Assembly: GCF_004366635.1 (NCBI RefSeq)
Contig: NZ_SORN01000002.1
Span: forward strand, 186,001-250,000
Source of the DNA: Roseinatronobacter bogoriensis DSM 18756
GTDB lineage: Bacteria; Pseudomonadota; Alphaproteobacteria; Rhodobacterales; Rhodobacteraceae
Length of the DNA stretch: 64,000 nt
Direction: 5' to 3'
Position numbers and translations under genes: made by a program. This document shows, in pieces, positions 43,805-52,565 of this stretch (position 1 is its first letter; each line of letters starts with the position of its first letter). Under the pieces are notes generated by a model. The model saw only the letters and a program-made list of their open reading frames with translations, had not been told where the DNA came from and made no database searches.

Positions 43805-44156
43805 GAGGGGCCATCAATTCCACCTCATCCCCCTCGCGCACGGCTGTATAAAAGCAGCTTTGCCGCCGGGTATGACAGGCCGGGCCAGATTGTTCGACCA
43901 ACAGCAACAGGCAATCGCGGTCGCAATCAAGCCTGAAATCTACCAGCTTCTGGACATGGCCCGAGGTTTCGCCCTTGACCCAGAAAGCCTGCCTTGATCG
44001 CGACCAATATGTGACCCTTCCGGTCGCCAGTGTCTGTGCAACCGCGTCTTGGTTCATCCAGGCCATCATCAAGACCTGTCCACTGGCATGGTCCTGAGCA
44101 ATTGCAGGAATTAGACCTTTTTCGTCATATCGTAGGGTTTGCGGATCGAAATTCAT
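43788..44156 (-). CDS. hisI: Phosphoribosyl-AMP cyclohydrolase
   Basis: 122 residues. MMAWMNQDAVAQTLATGRVTYWSRSR, WVKGETSGHVQKL, and metal-binding DCDRDCLLLLV, then GPACHTRRQSCFY are diagnostic. The third step of histidine synthesis; the single-domain form without HisE. Other his genes are not nearby. Confidence 0.95.
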   Translation of the reverse strand: MNFDPQTLRYDEKGLIPAIAQDHASGQVLMMAWMNQDAVAQTLATGRVTYWSRSRQAFWVKGETSGHVQKLVDFRLDCDRDCLLLLVEQSGPACHTRRQSCFYTAVREGDEVELMAPLTDQA

Positions 44157-44219
44157 GGGCTATGTCCCTATCTGAGCAGGATAGGACATACTGTACCGCG
44201 TGACCAAGGAAAACCCATA

Positions 44220-44678
44220 ATGGCTGACAATGCCGATCTGATCAAGCTTTACTCAGGGCGAATTCTGGCACTGGCTGCGGATATTCCGCATCTCTCGCGG
44301 TTGGAGGGACCGCAGATCAGCGTCAAGCGCCGCTCGCCGCTATGCGGCTCGACAGTGATTGTTGATCTCGACATGCAGGATGGCCGCGTCAGCCGGTTCG
44401 GGCAGGATGTGAAAGCCTGCGCACTCGGTCAAGCGGCAGCGGCGATCCTCGGGCAGTGTGTCCTTGGGCGCAGTGCGCAGGAACTGGCAAAAGCGCGCGA
44501 CCAGTTACGCGCCATGCTGACCAGCGGCGGTCCGGTTCCTGATGCCCCGTTTGAAGGGTTCGAGGTGCTTTTGCCGGCGCAAGACTATCGCAATCGCCAC
44601 GCCTCGATCCTGCTCGCGCTGGATGCCGCAGCAGAGGCCAGCGCAAAAGCTCAGGGGCAAACCGAGTCAGCGCTCTGA
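44220..44678 (+). CDS. IscU/NifU-like Fe-S scaffold protein
   Basis: 152 residues with AAGGA before the ATG; an upstream frame to 44139 lies in the divergent promoter region. Residues ~20-110 follow the NifU N-terminal pattern: Cys in SPLCGSTVIVDLDMQDG, the second in VKACALGQAAAAI, and a third in GQCVLGRSAQEL. These are the three ligands of a transient Fe-S cluster. A scaffold or sulfur-carrier role is likely. No other isc/suf genes are adjacent. Confidence 0.85.
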   Translation: MADNADLIKLYSGRILALAADIPHLSRLEGPQISVKRRSPLCGSTVIVDLDMQDGRVSRFGQDVKACALGQAAAAILGQCVLGRSAQELAKARDQLRAMLTSGGPVPDAPFEGFEVLLPAQDYRNRHASILLALDAAAEASAKAQGQTESAL

Positions 44679-44679
44679 C

Positions 44680-44750
44680 CCCATTTTCTTGCCGAAAATA
44701 CTCAAGGGGGTGAATTGGCCAAAGGCCAAGAGGGGGCATTCAGCCCCCTT
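44680..44750. repeat. Dispersed two-hairpin repeat, copy B
   Basis: Begins right after the scaffold-gene stop and ends in the pgm stop codon. Same order as copy A at 34514: CCCATTTTCTTGC, AAATACTC, GGGGTGAATTGGCC-AAA-GGCCAA, then AGGGGGC-ATTCA-GCCCCCTT. Stems are preserved, loops differ. It lies between convergent genes and probably terminates both. Confidence 0.8.
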
Positions 44751-46377
44751 ATGTCACAACATCAGGCCCCTCTCGATTCAGTCGGGTCTTGAGCTCGGTA
44801 AGCGCCTGCATTGCAGCGATCACGTCGGACAGGGAATCCTGTGCATCGCGCGTCAGGTCCTCTGCACGAGCTTCGTGGCGTTCCATATAGACCCGCAATG
44901 TCGCCCCTGACGTACCCGTTCCGGACAAACGCAAGACCAGACGCGCGCCTTCGGCGAAATGGATCTGAAGGCCCTGCTTTTGGGTAAGCGATCCATCCAC
45001 GGGGTCAAGATAAGAAAATTCTTCTGCGCGTGCGACGGTCAAGGGACCGAAAACCTGACCGGGCAATGACCCCAGCTGCGCGCGCAGATCAGTAATCAAG
45101 GCATTTGCCGCCTCTGAGTCTACTTCTTCATAATCGTGACGAGAATAATAATCGCGTCCGAATTCGCGCCAGTGATCGACCATGACCTGATTTACCGAAA
45201 CACCCTTGCGCGCAAGAATATTCAGCCACATCAGCACGGCCCATAACCCGTCTTTTTCGCGGATATGGTCAGAGCCGGTGCCCGCGGATTCCTCACCACA
45301 CAGGGTGGCTTTGCCCGAATCCAGCAGGTTACCAAAAAACTTCCACCCCGTCGGTGTTGCAAAACATGCCATTCCGCGGGCTTTTGCGACGCGGTCCAGC
45401 GCACAGGATGTGGGCATCGAGCGCGCGACCCCAGCCAGCCCCTTTGCATAGCCAGGCGCAAGATGGGCATTCGCGGCAATCACGGCCAAGGAATCGGACG
45501 GTGTGACATAGATCCCGCGACCAAGGATCATGTTGCGGTCGCCATCTCCGTCAGAGGCCGCGCCGAAATCGGGGGCCGTGTCGCCCATCATTTCCGACAT
45601 CAGGGCATGGGCCCAGACCGGGTTCGGGTCAGGGTGTCCGCCACCAAAGTCGGGCAGGGGGGTGGCGTTCACAACACAATCGTCAGGCGCGCCCAGCCGG
45701 TTGACCAGAATTTCACGCGCATAAGGGCCGGTGACCGCATGCATGGCGTCAAAACGCAGCCGGAACCCACCCGCAATCAGCGCGCGGATTGCGTCGAAAT
45801 CAAACAGTGTTTCCATCAAAGTGGCGTAATCCGTTACCGGGTCAACCAATTCGATCTCTGTCTCCATATGCCGCGTTTTGCCAGAGAGAGAGAGGTCAAT
45901 GTCAGGAATCTCGGCGATTTCATATTCGGAAATGGTCGTACTTGCCGCATAGATGGCTTCGGTCACGGATTCGGGCGCAGGCCCCCCATTTGCTGTATTG
46001 AACTTCACACCAAAGTCACCCTCGCTTCCGCCAGGATTATGGCTGGCAGACAGGATGATGCCGCCATCAGCGCCGTGCAGGCGGATCAGATGCGAGGCAG
46101 CAGGCGTTGAGAGTAGCCCGTTCTGGCCGATGATCAGGCGCGCGGCGCGCGCAGCAACTGCCATCTTCACGATGGTCTGTATTGCTTCTGTATTGAAGAA
46201 ACGCCCATCCCCGCCCAAGACCAGCGTCTTGCCCTGCACGCTGCCGATGCCGTTCCAGATGCTCTGGATAAAATTTTCCAGATAGCCGGGGGTCATGAAA
46301 ACTTGCGTTTTCTTGCGCAATCCTGATGTGCCGGGTTTCTGGCCCTCAATCGGTACTGTAGAAATGGTTTTCATCAT
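44749..46377 (-). CDS. pgm: Phosphoglucomutase (alpha-D-glucose)
   Basis: 542 residues, AGAGG site; the start may be the second of two adjacent ATGs. QKPGTSGLRKKT, the phosphoserine loop GIILSASHNPGGSEGDFG, metal-binding DGDGDRNMILG and sugar-binding GEESAGTGSDHIREKDG mark the pgm family. Interconverts glucose 1- and 6-phosphate for polysaccharide or glycogen metabolism. Divergent from the fused acetate kinase gene. Confidence 0.95.
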   Translation of the reverse strand: MMKTISTVPIEGQKPGTSGLRKKTQVFMTPGYLENFIQSIWNGIGSVQGKTLVLGGDGRFFNTEAIQTIVKMAVAARAARLIIGQNGLLSTPAASHLIRLHGADGGIILSASHNPGGSEGDFGVKFNTANGGPAPESVTEAIYAASTTISEYEIAEIPDIDLSLSGKTRHMETEIELVDPVTDYATLMETLFDFDAIRALIAGGFRLRFDAMHAVTGPYAREILVNRLGAPDDCVVNATPLPDFGGGHPDPNPVWAHALMSEMMGDTAPDFGAASDGDGDRNMILGRGIYVTPSDSLAVIAANAHLAPGYAKGLAGVARSMPTSCALDRVAKARGMACFATPTGWKFFGNLLDSGKATLCGEESAGTGSDHIREKDGLWAVLMWLNILARKGVSVNQVMVDHWREFGRDYYSRHDYEEVDSEAANALITDLRAQLGSLPGQVFGPLTVARAEEFSYLDPVDGSLTQKQGLQIHFAEGARLVLRLSGTGTSGATLRVYMERHEARAEDLTRDAQDSLSDVIAAMQALTELKTRLNREGPDVVT

Positions 46378-46584
46378 CGTTACCTCTGGGCTGACATGTC
46401 TGAACACACTGTCCGCAGCGCGCGCGCTTTTCAAGCAATGCCGCAGACAAGCGGGGCATTAGCGCAGGTTTATGTCATCTAAACGGCAGAATGGTCATGT
46501 AAAAATGGCATTGGCCTGCGCCAGATCAATGTTTCTGGTGTTGGGATTTGCGACACAGTCCGAAGGCAGGAAAGGACATATCAA

Positions 46585-48381
46585 ATGCGGATACTTGTGT
46601 TCAATGCAGGCAGTTCATCGCTGAAATTCGGGGTTTTTGACATCCCGCGCGGGGCCGGGCTGGCGCAGATGAGGCAGTGTTTCAAGGGCAGTTTTGACAG
46701 GTTCGGGGCAGGGGGCTGCGAATACCGCGCGGGTCTGGATATGCCCAAGCCAGCGCGCGCGCCCCATACCAGTCTTGAGGCCGCAACACTTGCCGTGCCA
46801 GATATACTGGCAGAGGCAGGAATTGAAGACATCGAGGCGGTGGCGCATCGCATCGCACATGGTGGCGCGGAATTCACGGGCGCGACCGAATTGACAGCGC
46901 CTGTGCTGGATCATATCCGGGCCTTGACCCCGCTGGCACCCCTGCACAACCCGGCCAATCTGCAAGCTGTTGATGTGGCGCGCAAGGTCTGGCCCGATTT
47001 ACCGCAATGGGGCGTATTTGATACCAGTTTCCACCTGACCAATCCCGCCCGCGCAACCACCTATGCGGTGCCCAAAGCATGGCGCGATGCTGGCCTGCGC
47101 CGTTTCGGGTTTCATGGCACCTCGCATAAATATGTGGCGTTTCGCGCAGCCGAGGAACTGGGCAGGGATCTGCGGGATATGCGGGTGATCAGCTTGCATC
47201 TGGGCAATGGGGCAAGTGCCTGCGCCGTGGCGCATGGTCAGAGCATTGATTCCTCTATGGGGATGACACCGCTTGAAGGTCTGGTGATGGGCACACGTTC
47301 GGGCGATGTGGACCCCGGCCTGTTCGGCTATTTGTCGCGCCAGATGGGACTTGGAATTCAGGAAATCGAGGATGCGCTTTATCGCGACAGCGGGCTGCTT
47401 GGCCTGACAGGTTCCGCAGACATGCGCGATGTAGAGGATCGCGCGGCCAAGGGCGATTCAGATGCGCAGCTTGCCATCAATATCTATGCCTACCGCGCGC
47501 GCAAATACATCGGCGCTTATGCGGCCGCGATGGGCGGACTGGATGCGCTGATCTTCACTGGCGGCATTGGCGAGAATTCACCTTCCATGCGCAGGCGTAT
47601 CTGCGACGGGCTGGAATTCATGGGGCTGAAGCTGGACCATGATCGCAACATGGCTGTCGATCTGGTCGGGCAGGCGGCGCCGCAGATTCAGGCATATGGC
47701 ACGCGGGTCAATGTGCTGGTCACCGAAACAGCCGAGCAAGCCATGATCGCGCGCGAGGTTGCTATGGCCATGTCTGCCCCGCGGGCAGAAGCCTTGCGCA
47801 TTCCGGTCGCGGTTTCTGCGCGCCATGTGCATCTGTCGCGCGATGCGGTCGATGCCTTGTTCGGGCCGGGATACGACTTGACCCCTGACAAGCCGTTGCG
47901 ACAGAAGGGCCATTGGGCTGCGCGTGAACGTGTGAATTTGCACGGGCCAAAGGGGACAATCTCGAATGTTGCGATTCTCGGTCCCTTGCGTGACCGCACC
48001 CAGATCGAAATTTCGCGTACGGATGGTTTTGCCCTTGGGCTGGATGCGCCCGTCCGGCACAGTGGGGTGCTACAGGGCACCCCAACGGTTCGGCTGCAAG
48101 GGCCAGCTGGCCAATATGATAGCGATGGGCTGATCATCGCTGCGCGGCATATTCACATGAATAGCAAGGATGCGCAGCAGATGGGCCTGACCGACGGGGA
48201 CAGTGTCAGCATTAGTCTGGCGACGACCGGACGCGGGCTGACCTTTGGTGACGTTCTGATCCGGGTTTCGGATAATGCCTTTACCGAAATGCATATTGAT
48301 ACTGACGAAGCCAACGCAGCGGGCATTTCCGGCGCGGTTGAGGGTGAGTTGAGCGGCGAGGCGATATTGCGCGCCACCTGA
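46585..48381 (+). CDS. ackA-pduL: Fused acetate kinase - PduL phosphotransacylase
   Basis: A single 598-residue frame without interruption. Residues 1 to ~396 are a full-length acetate kinase: Asn7 in VFNAGSSSLKF, Arg89, His121, Asp146 in VFDTSFH, GFHGTSH at 175-181, Arg238 in GTRSGDVDPG and FTGGIGENS near 324-332. Residues ~405-590 are a full PduL-type acyltransferase: VAVSARHVHLSRDAVDALFG with HxH zinc ligands at 414-416, QIEISRTDGFALGLDAPVR, and the second His pair in AARHIHM at 522-524, then MHIDTDEANAAGI. The protein would link acetyl-CoA, acetyl phosphate and acetate in one chain with ATP. AAAGGA site before the ATG. No shell-protein genes are near, so it is not part of a microcompartment. 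Confidence 0.93.
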   Translation: MRILVFNAGSSSLKFGVFDIPRGAGLAQMRQCFKGSFDRFGAGGCEYRAGLDMPKPARAPHTSLEAATLAVPDILAEAGIEDIEAVAHRIAHGGAEFTGATELTAPVLDHIRALTPLAPLHNPANLQAVDVARKVWPDLPQWGVFDTSFHLTNPARATTYAVPKAWRDAGLRRFGFHGTSHKYVAFRAAEELGRDLRDMRVISLHLGNGASACAVAHGQSIDSSMGMTPLEGLVMGTRSGDVDPGLFGYLSRQMGLGIQEIEDALYRDSGLLGLTGSADMRDVEDRAAKGDSDAQLAINIYAYRARKYIGAYAAAMGGLDALIFTGGIGENSPSMRRRICDGLEFMGLKLDHDRNMAVDLVGQAAPQIQAYGTRVNVLVTETAEQAMIAREVAMAMSAPRAEALRIPVAVSARHVHLSRDAVDALFGPGYDLTPDKPLRQKGHWAARERVNLHGPKGTISNVAILGPLRDRTQIEISRTDGFALGLDAPVRHSGVLQGTPTVRLQGPAGQYDSDGLIIAARHIHMNSKDAQQMGLTDGDSVSISLATTGRGLTFGDVLIRVSDNAFTEMHIDTDEANAAGISGAVEGELSGEAILRAT

Positions 48382-48386
48382 AAAGA

Positions 48387-48414
48387 ATCCGTCGAGGCCT
48401 AATCCTCGACGGAT
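48387..48414. terminator. Hairpin shared by the fused gene and fliG
   Basis: A perfect 11-bp stem, ATCCGTCGAGG / CCTCGACGGAT with a 6-base loop, lies six bases after the fusion gene stop and includes the fliG stop codon (48399-48401). No T-run. Likely the boundary for both convergent transcripts. Confidence 0.55.
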
Positions 48415-49520
48415 GTAAGGGTAATCTCGCCCGTATCCGCAAGTGACCGAACAGCGGCTGCAATCCGGTTGGCCGCCGCGCCATGTTCTTGTGCAGATGG
48501 CGGGGGCAGGGTGAGCGCATCATCCTGCAATGTCTGGGCGGCGCGCTTGGACATGTTTTCCAGCAGAAAGGTAATCGAGGGCTGATCTTCGGGCGAATTG
48601 GCCGCGATCATGATCATTATATCACCATCATTGATCGTCCGCATGAGTACAGGAACGTCCCGCGACTGCACCCGGTCGGCTATATCCTTGAAGGTGAAGA
48701 TGGACTTGCGCACATCGCTGGCGAAAACCTTGTCTGCACTTTCCAGTCGCTCCAGCAGAGAATCGCGCATTTCCGGCGTCGAAGAGTTCAGGATTTCGCC
48801 GACACGTTTCTTGGGCGGAACCGAGAAAGCGCGCACCGGTTTTGCGCTGATCTGTTCAGCCAGTGTGGCCCCGATACGCGCGACCGCTTCGGGACCGATT
48901 GCCTCGGTCTGTGCGATTCCCAATGCCAAAGACTGCGCCAGGTCGGGGCCAAGCTGAATCAACAAACGCGCGGCCTTTTCCGTGCTGAGTTTTGACAGCA
49001 AGACCGCCGCCACCACTTGCGATTCCTGCCTTAACACCGCAAGCAACGTTTCATCATCTGCGAGTTCCATTGCCATCCAGGCATCGTCAAGATCACCGCC
49101 ACGCGACATGGCGCGTAGTCGTTTTGCGGTGCCTTGATCCATCCTGCCTTCGATCAGCGACAAGGCGGCGTCCAGATTGTCAGGGAATGACAGCCCCACC
49201 TGTTCCAGCATATCAATGAATTCTTCGACCACTGCATTCATCGTCGCACGGTCAACCAGCCGCATTCGAGCCAATGTCTGCGCCAGTTCCGCCTGCATAT
49301 CTTGAGGCAAGCCTGTCAAAGGAATATCAGCGTCTGATGCGATCAATGCGCGCACAATGATCGCGGCTTTCTGAACACCGGTCAGATGGTCGGTGCTGAC
49401 ACGGCCTGCCGCAGGTTGATTGCCGGATTTTGCGCGCATGGAAGCGGGCTTCGTTGCCGTCACCAGATCGTCTGGCAGCTCCATAGCAATGGGCTGAATA
49501 TCGAAATTTTGATCCGTCAT
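48399..49520 (-). CDS. fliG: Flagellar motor switch protein FliG
   Basis: 373 residues from the ATG at 49520; a GTG at 49550 in the same frame is possible and neither has a good ribosome site. The N- and middle-domain order fits FliG: GVQKAAIIVRALI near residue 50, LLAVLRQESQVVAAVLLSKLS (usually EHPQ...), then the C-terminal torque domain with FTFKDIADRVQSRDVPVLMRTI and ENMSKRAAQTLQDD with its charged pattern. It couples the C-ring to the stator and FliM. No other flagellar gene is in the window, which is unusual. Confidence 0.88.
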   Translation of the reverse strand: MTDQNFDIQPIAMELPDDLVTATKPASMRAKSGNQPAAGRVSTDHLTGVQKAAIIVRALIASDADIPLTGLPQDMQAELAQTLARMRLVDRATMNAVVEEFIDMLEQVGLSFPDNLDAALSLIEGRMDQGTAKRLRAMSRGGDLDDAWMAMELADDETLLAVLRQESQVVAAVLLSKLSTEKAARLLIQLGPDLAQSLALGIAQTEAIGPEAVARIGATLAEQISAKPVRAFSVPPKKRVGEILNSSTPEMRDSLLERLESADKVFASDVRKSIFTFKDIADRVQSRDVPVLMRTINDGDIMIMIAANSPEDQPSITFLLENMSKRAAQTLQDDALTLPPPSAQEHGAAANRIAAAVRSLADTGEITLTSVED

Positions 49521-49597
49521 GAGATGGTCTGCGCTAAGTGTCTGGGACACAACGTTACAGGCAAACAGATCAAGAAACCGTTTACAGCGTCAAGAAA

Positions 49598-49633
49598 ATC
49601 AAAAAGCGCCCCGATGAGAACCATCGAGGCGCC
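49598..49633 (-). terminator. Terminator after the 54-residue secreted protein
   Basis: On the minus strand a long stem, AGGCGCCTCGATGG with CATCGGGGCGCTT (one mismatch), 4-base loop, then TTTTTG. It ends the purB-side transcript before fliG. Confidence 0.75.
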
Positions 49634-49652
49634 TTTTACAAATTCCAAAAGC

Positions 49653-49817
49653 TTAGCTGCTTACCGGTTCAATGCAGGCGGCAGTTGCTGCGTCCCACAC
49701 CTGACCCTCGGCGCACATGGAAGCGGTTTGCGCGGGCTTCATGCTTGAACACATCGCCGATGCGAGGGCAGGGCTCAGGCTCAAAGCCAGGGCAGCAAGA
49801 GTGATTTTCAGTTTCAT
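49653..49817 (-). CDS. Small secreted Cys-containing protein
   Basis: 54 residues with a signal peptide (LKITLAALALSLSPALASA) and a mature part of about 33 residues with three Cys (AMCSSM, SMCAEGQVWD, AACIEP). The CxxGQxWDxxxxxC pattern recalls chitin-binding or adhesion motifs but is too short to assign. GGAGACTGAC before the ATG. Located directly after purB; a similar small gene is, from memory, often found beside purB in this order. Function unknown. Confidence 0.75.
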   Translation of the reverse strand: MKLKITLAALALSLSPALASAMCSSMKPAQTASMCAEGQVWDAATAACIEPVSS

Positions 49818-49881
49818 GTCAGTCTCCTTCTGCTGTGAGATTGACGATAGCACGATTCTTGCGAAAACAATGGCGCCATAG

Positions 49882-51189
49882 TTATTTTCTGCCAAAAACC
49901 CGCGCAAAAATCGTCTCGACATGCTTTGTATGATATTCAAGATCAAATTTTGAGCGTATTTCATCTTCGCCCATGGCCGCGCGCACTTCGGCATCGCCAA
50001 GCAATTCTTCTAGAAAATCAGCGCCTTGTTCCCATACCTTCATGGCGTTGCGCTGAACCAGCGCATAGGCGTTTTCCCGACTGACCCCAGATTGTGTCAA
50101 TGCCAGCAGCACACGCTGCGAATGGATCAGGCCGCGAAACTTGTTCATATTGGCGATCATGTTGTCAGGGTAGACAACCAGCTTGTCGATGACACCCGTC
50201 AGGCGGGCCAGGGCGAAATCCAGCGTGATTGTTGCATCCGGACCGATCATCCGCTCGACCGAGGAATGCGAGATGTCGCGTTCATGCCACAGGGCGACAT
50301 TCTCCATTGCCGGGATCACGGCCATTCGCACCAGACGCGCCAGTCCCGTCAGGTTTTCGGTCAGAACCGGGTTGCGTTTGTGCGGCATCGCGCTGGAGCC
50401 TTTCTGACCCTTCGAGAAAAACTCTTCAGCCTCCAGCACCTCTGTGCGCTGCATATGCCTGATTTCAATAGCAATATTCTCGATGCTTGAAGCGATCACA
50501 CCAAGCGTCGCAAAGAACATGGCATGGCGGTCGCGCGGGATGACCTGTGTGCTGATCGGCTCGGGCTGCAATCCCATCTGGGCGCAAACATGTGCCTCCA
50601 CGAAGGGGTCGATATTGGCAAAAGTGCCGACTGCGCCGGATATGGCACCCGTCGCAACTTCGGCGCGGGCGGCAGCAAGTCGGTCACGATTGCGCTTCAT
50701 CTCGGCATGGAAGCGCGCGAATGTCAGGCCCATTGTCGTCGGTTCAGCGTGAATTCCGTGGCTGCGGCCCATGCGGATGGTGAACTTATGCTCCATCGCG
50801 CGGCGTTCCAAGGCAGCAAGCAACGCATCAATATCTGCAAGCAAAAGATCAGCGGCGCGCACCAGCTGAACATTGAAGGTCGTATCCAGCACGTCAGAGC
50901 TGGTCATGCCCTGATGCACAAAGCGCGCTTCGTCATTGCCGATAATTTCCGCCAGATGTGTCAGAAAGGCGATGACGTCATGTTTGGTAACGGCTTCAAT
51001 CTCGTCAATGCGCGCCACATCGAATTCGACATCCTTGGCTTTCCAGACAGCGGCGGCGCTGTCTTTTGGGATAACACCAAGTTCGGCTTGTGCATCACAG
51101 GCATGGGCCTCAATCTCGTACCAGATGCGGAATTTCGTTTCCGGTGACCAGATAGCAACCATGTCAGGGCGGGAATAACGCGGGATCAT
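49882..51189 (-). CDS. purB: Adenylosuccinate lyase
   Basis: 435 residues. MIPRYSRPDMVAIW start, TSSDVLDTTFNVQL, the GRSHGIHAEPTT catalytic-His segment and the fumarase-superfamily signature GSSAMPHKRNPVLTENL with the catalytic Ser in the flexible loop. It acts twice in purine synthesis. Single-subunit type like Bacillus and alphaproteobacterial enzymes. Confidence 0.96.
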   Translation of the reverse strand: MIPRYSRPDMVAIWSPETKFRIWYEIEAHACDAQAELGVIPKDSAAAVWKAKDVEFDVARIDEIEAVTKHDVIAFLTHLAEIIGNDEARFVHQGMTSSDVLDTTFNVQLVRAADLLLADIDALLAALERRAMEHKFTIRMGRSHGIHAEPTTMGLTFARFHAEMKRNRDRLAAARAEVATGAISGAVGTFANIDPFVEAHVCAQMGLQPEPISTQVIPRDRHAMFFATLGVIASSIENIAIEIRHMQRTEVLEAEEFFSKGQKGSSAMPHKRNPVLTENLTGLARLVRMAVIPAMENVALWHERDISHSSVERMIGPDATITLDFALARLTGVIDKLVVYPDNMIANMNKFRGLIHSQRVLLALTQSGVSRENAYALVQRNAMKVWEQGADFLEELLGDAEVRAAMGEDEIRSKFDLEYHTKHVETIFARVFGRK

Positions 51190-51384
51190 TGGGCCAAACC
51201 TTTATAAAGCTTCTCGTGCGCCTGATAACGCCTTGCTATACAAGTCGCAAGCTGGCGGTGTCGCTATACATTTGGTTAACATAATACTGATTATGGGCTT
51301 TAAGTGTTGAGCTATCAGTTGCCCTGACGCTGCACTTTTGGCCTTTCCAAACTGGCCAATCTCGCCTATAGCGCCCCTACTTGC

Positions 51385-51411
51385 AGCCCGCACCCTTGGA
51401 GGCGGGCTTTT
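51385..51411 (+). terminator. Terminator-like hairpin in rplY leader
   Basis: AGCCCGC (51385-51391) pairs with GCGGGCT (51402-51408), 10-base loop, then TTTT. It ends only 24 bp before the rplY start codon, which has no other gene upstream on this strand, so it may be a transcription attenuator. Confidence 0.55.
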
Positions 51412-51435
51412 GATCTTGTGAAAAGGAACACGAAT

Positions 51436-52056
51436 ATGGCTGGTGAGATTCCAGATCTTGACGCCGAGGTGCGGACGGGGACAGGCAAGGGGGCCGCTCG
51501 TCAAGCTCGTCGTGAGCATCTCGTACCCGGTATTGTCTATGGTGGCGGCGCAGACCCGCTGCCCGTAAACTTCAAATACAACTACCTGATTGCCAAGCTG
51601 AAGGCAGGCCGCTTCCTGTCGACGCTGTTCAACCTGAAGGTTGAAGGTCAGGAAGATGTGCGCGTGATCTGTCGCGGTGTGCAGCGGGATGTCGTAAAAG
51701 GCTTGCCCACTCACGTTGACCTGATGCGCCTGCGCCGGACAAGCCGGATCAACCTGTTTATTCCGGTTGAATTCGTCAATGCTGACAAATGTGTTGGCAT
51801 CAAGCGCGGCGGCACATTGACTGTTGTCCGCCCTGAAGTCGAACTGAACGTGCTGGCAGGTGACATTCCAGAAAAGCTGGTGGTTGACCTTGAAGGTCGC
51901 AAGATTGGTGAAACCATCACCATTTCGGCGATCACCTTGCCCGAAGGCACCAAGCCGACAATCGATCGTGACTTCGTGATTGCAAATATCGCTGCACCGC
52001 GTGCGCTGGCTGCGGCTGATGATGACGAAGACGCCGAGGCCGCGACAGAAGAATAA
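51436..52056 (+). CDS. rplY: 50S ribosomal protein L25 (Ctc type)
   Basis: 206 residues from MAGEIPDLDAEVRTGTGKG with AAGGAAC upstream. N-terminal 5S rRNA-binding domain (RREHLVPGIVYGGGADPLPV) and a long C-terminal TL5/Ctc domain (VRPEVELNVLAGDIPEKLVVDL), ending in an acidic DDDEDAEAATEE tail. Binds 5S rRNA; longer L25 proteins are linked to stress tolerance. Confidence 0.95.
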   Translation: MAGEIPDLDAEVRTGTGKGAARQARREHLVPGIVYGGGADPLPVNFKYNYLIAKLKAGRFLSTLFNLKVEGQEDVRVICRGVQRDVVKGLPTHVDLMRLRRTSRINLFIPVEFVNADKCVGIKRGGTLTVVRPEVELNVLAGDIPEKLVVDLEGRKIGETITISAITLPEGTKPTIDRDFVIANIAAPRALAAADDDEDAEAATEE

Positions 52057-52082
52057 GCGCGTGCCCTGTGCTGACAATAGAC

Positions 52083-52108
52083 GGGGCGCCTTGCGGGGCG
52101 CCCCTTTT
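52083..52108 (+). terminator. Rho-independent terminator after rplY
   Basis: GGGGCGCC (52083-52090) / GGCGCCCC (52097-52104), 6-base loop, TTTT. Lies 26 bp after the rplY stop. Confidence 0.85.
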
Positions 52109-52117
52109 CCATGCGCC

Positions 52118-52447
52118 CTACCCTGCGTTGCGCTTGCCTGAAATGCACTGGACAGAATCGTAAATCTCCAGTTCCGGCGGGCCAAGATAAATCTCGGAAT
52201 GTTCGCGAACGCCCTTGTGAGAGCCGCGGAAATTTTGCGACTTTGCCCATCCGTCAAAGGCAGCCTTGTCACGCCACAGGGTGTGCGACAGATAGATTGT
52301 TGCGTCATCGCCAGTGGCGCCACGGAACAAATGGAATTCGATAAAACCATCTAGTTCCGGCAATTTGCTTTCGCGCGATGTCCAGATCTCCTCGAACGCG
52401 GCTTCCTGTCCGGGTCGCACCTTGAAGCGGTTGATTGTCAGATACAT
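52118..52447 (-). CDS. ABM-domain monooxygenase-like protein
   Basis: 109 residues. Ferredoxin-like antibiotic-biosynthesis monooxygenase (ABM/IsdG-type) domain: LTINRFKVRPGQEAAFEEIW, GFIEFHLFRGATGDD, YLSHTLWRDKAAFDGWAKS. Relatives degrade haem or act on quinones. The IsdG N-W-H triad is only partly recognisable (Asn6, Trp58, no clear His). A haem-degrading role is therefore only a possibility. Confidence 0.8.
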   Translation of the reverse strand: MYLTINRFKVRPGQEAAFEEIWTSRESKLPELDGFIEFHLFRGATGDDATIYLSHTLWRDKAAFDGWAKSQNFRGSHKGVREHSEIYLGPPELEIYDSVQCISGKRNAG

Positions 52448-52565
52448 TTTGCCCCCTGTTCATCTATCACGACACTGTAACCCGGTGTTTTTCAGGTGCA
52501 AGCAGGCGCTTTTCACTTCGAACCGCTTTCACTATTGTGCGCGCCAAACAAGAAAGGATCTGGCC

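Noticed and set aside
42956..44156. gluQ and hisI overlap as sign of a damaged gene
   Set aside because: Both have full-length domains; the 17-base tail overlap does not affect motifs.
51202..52350. 382-codon minus-strand frame
   Set aside because: Covers rplY in antisense and the rplY leader; no recognisable protein.
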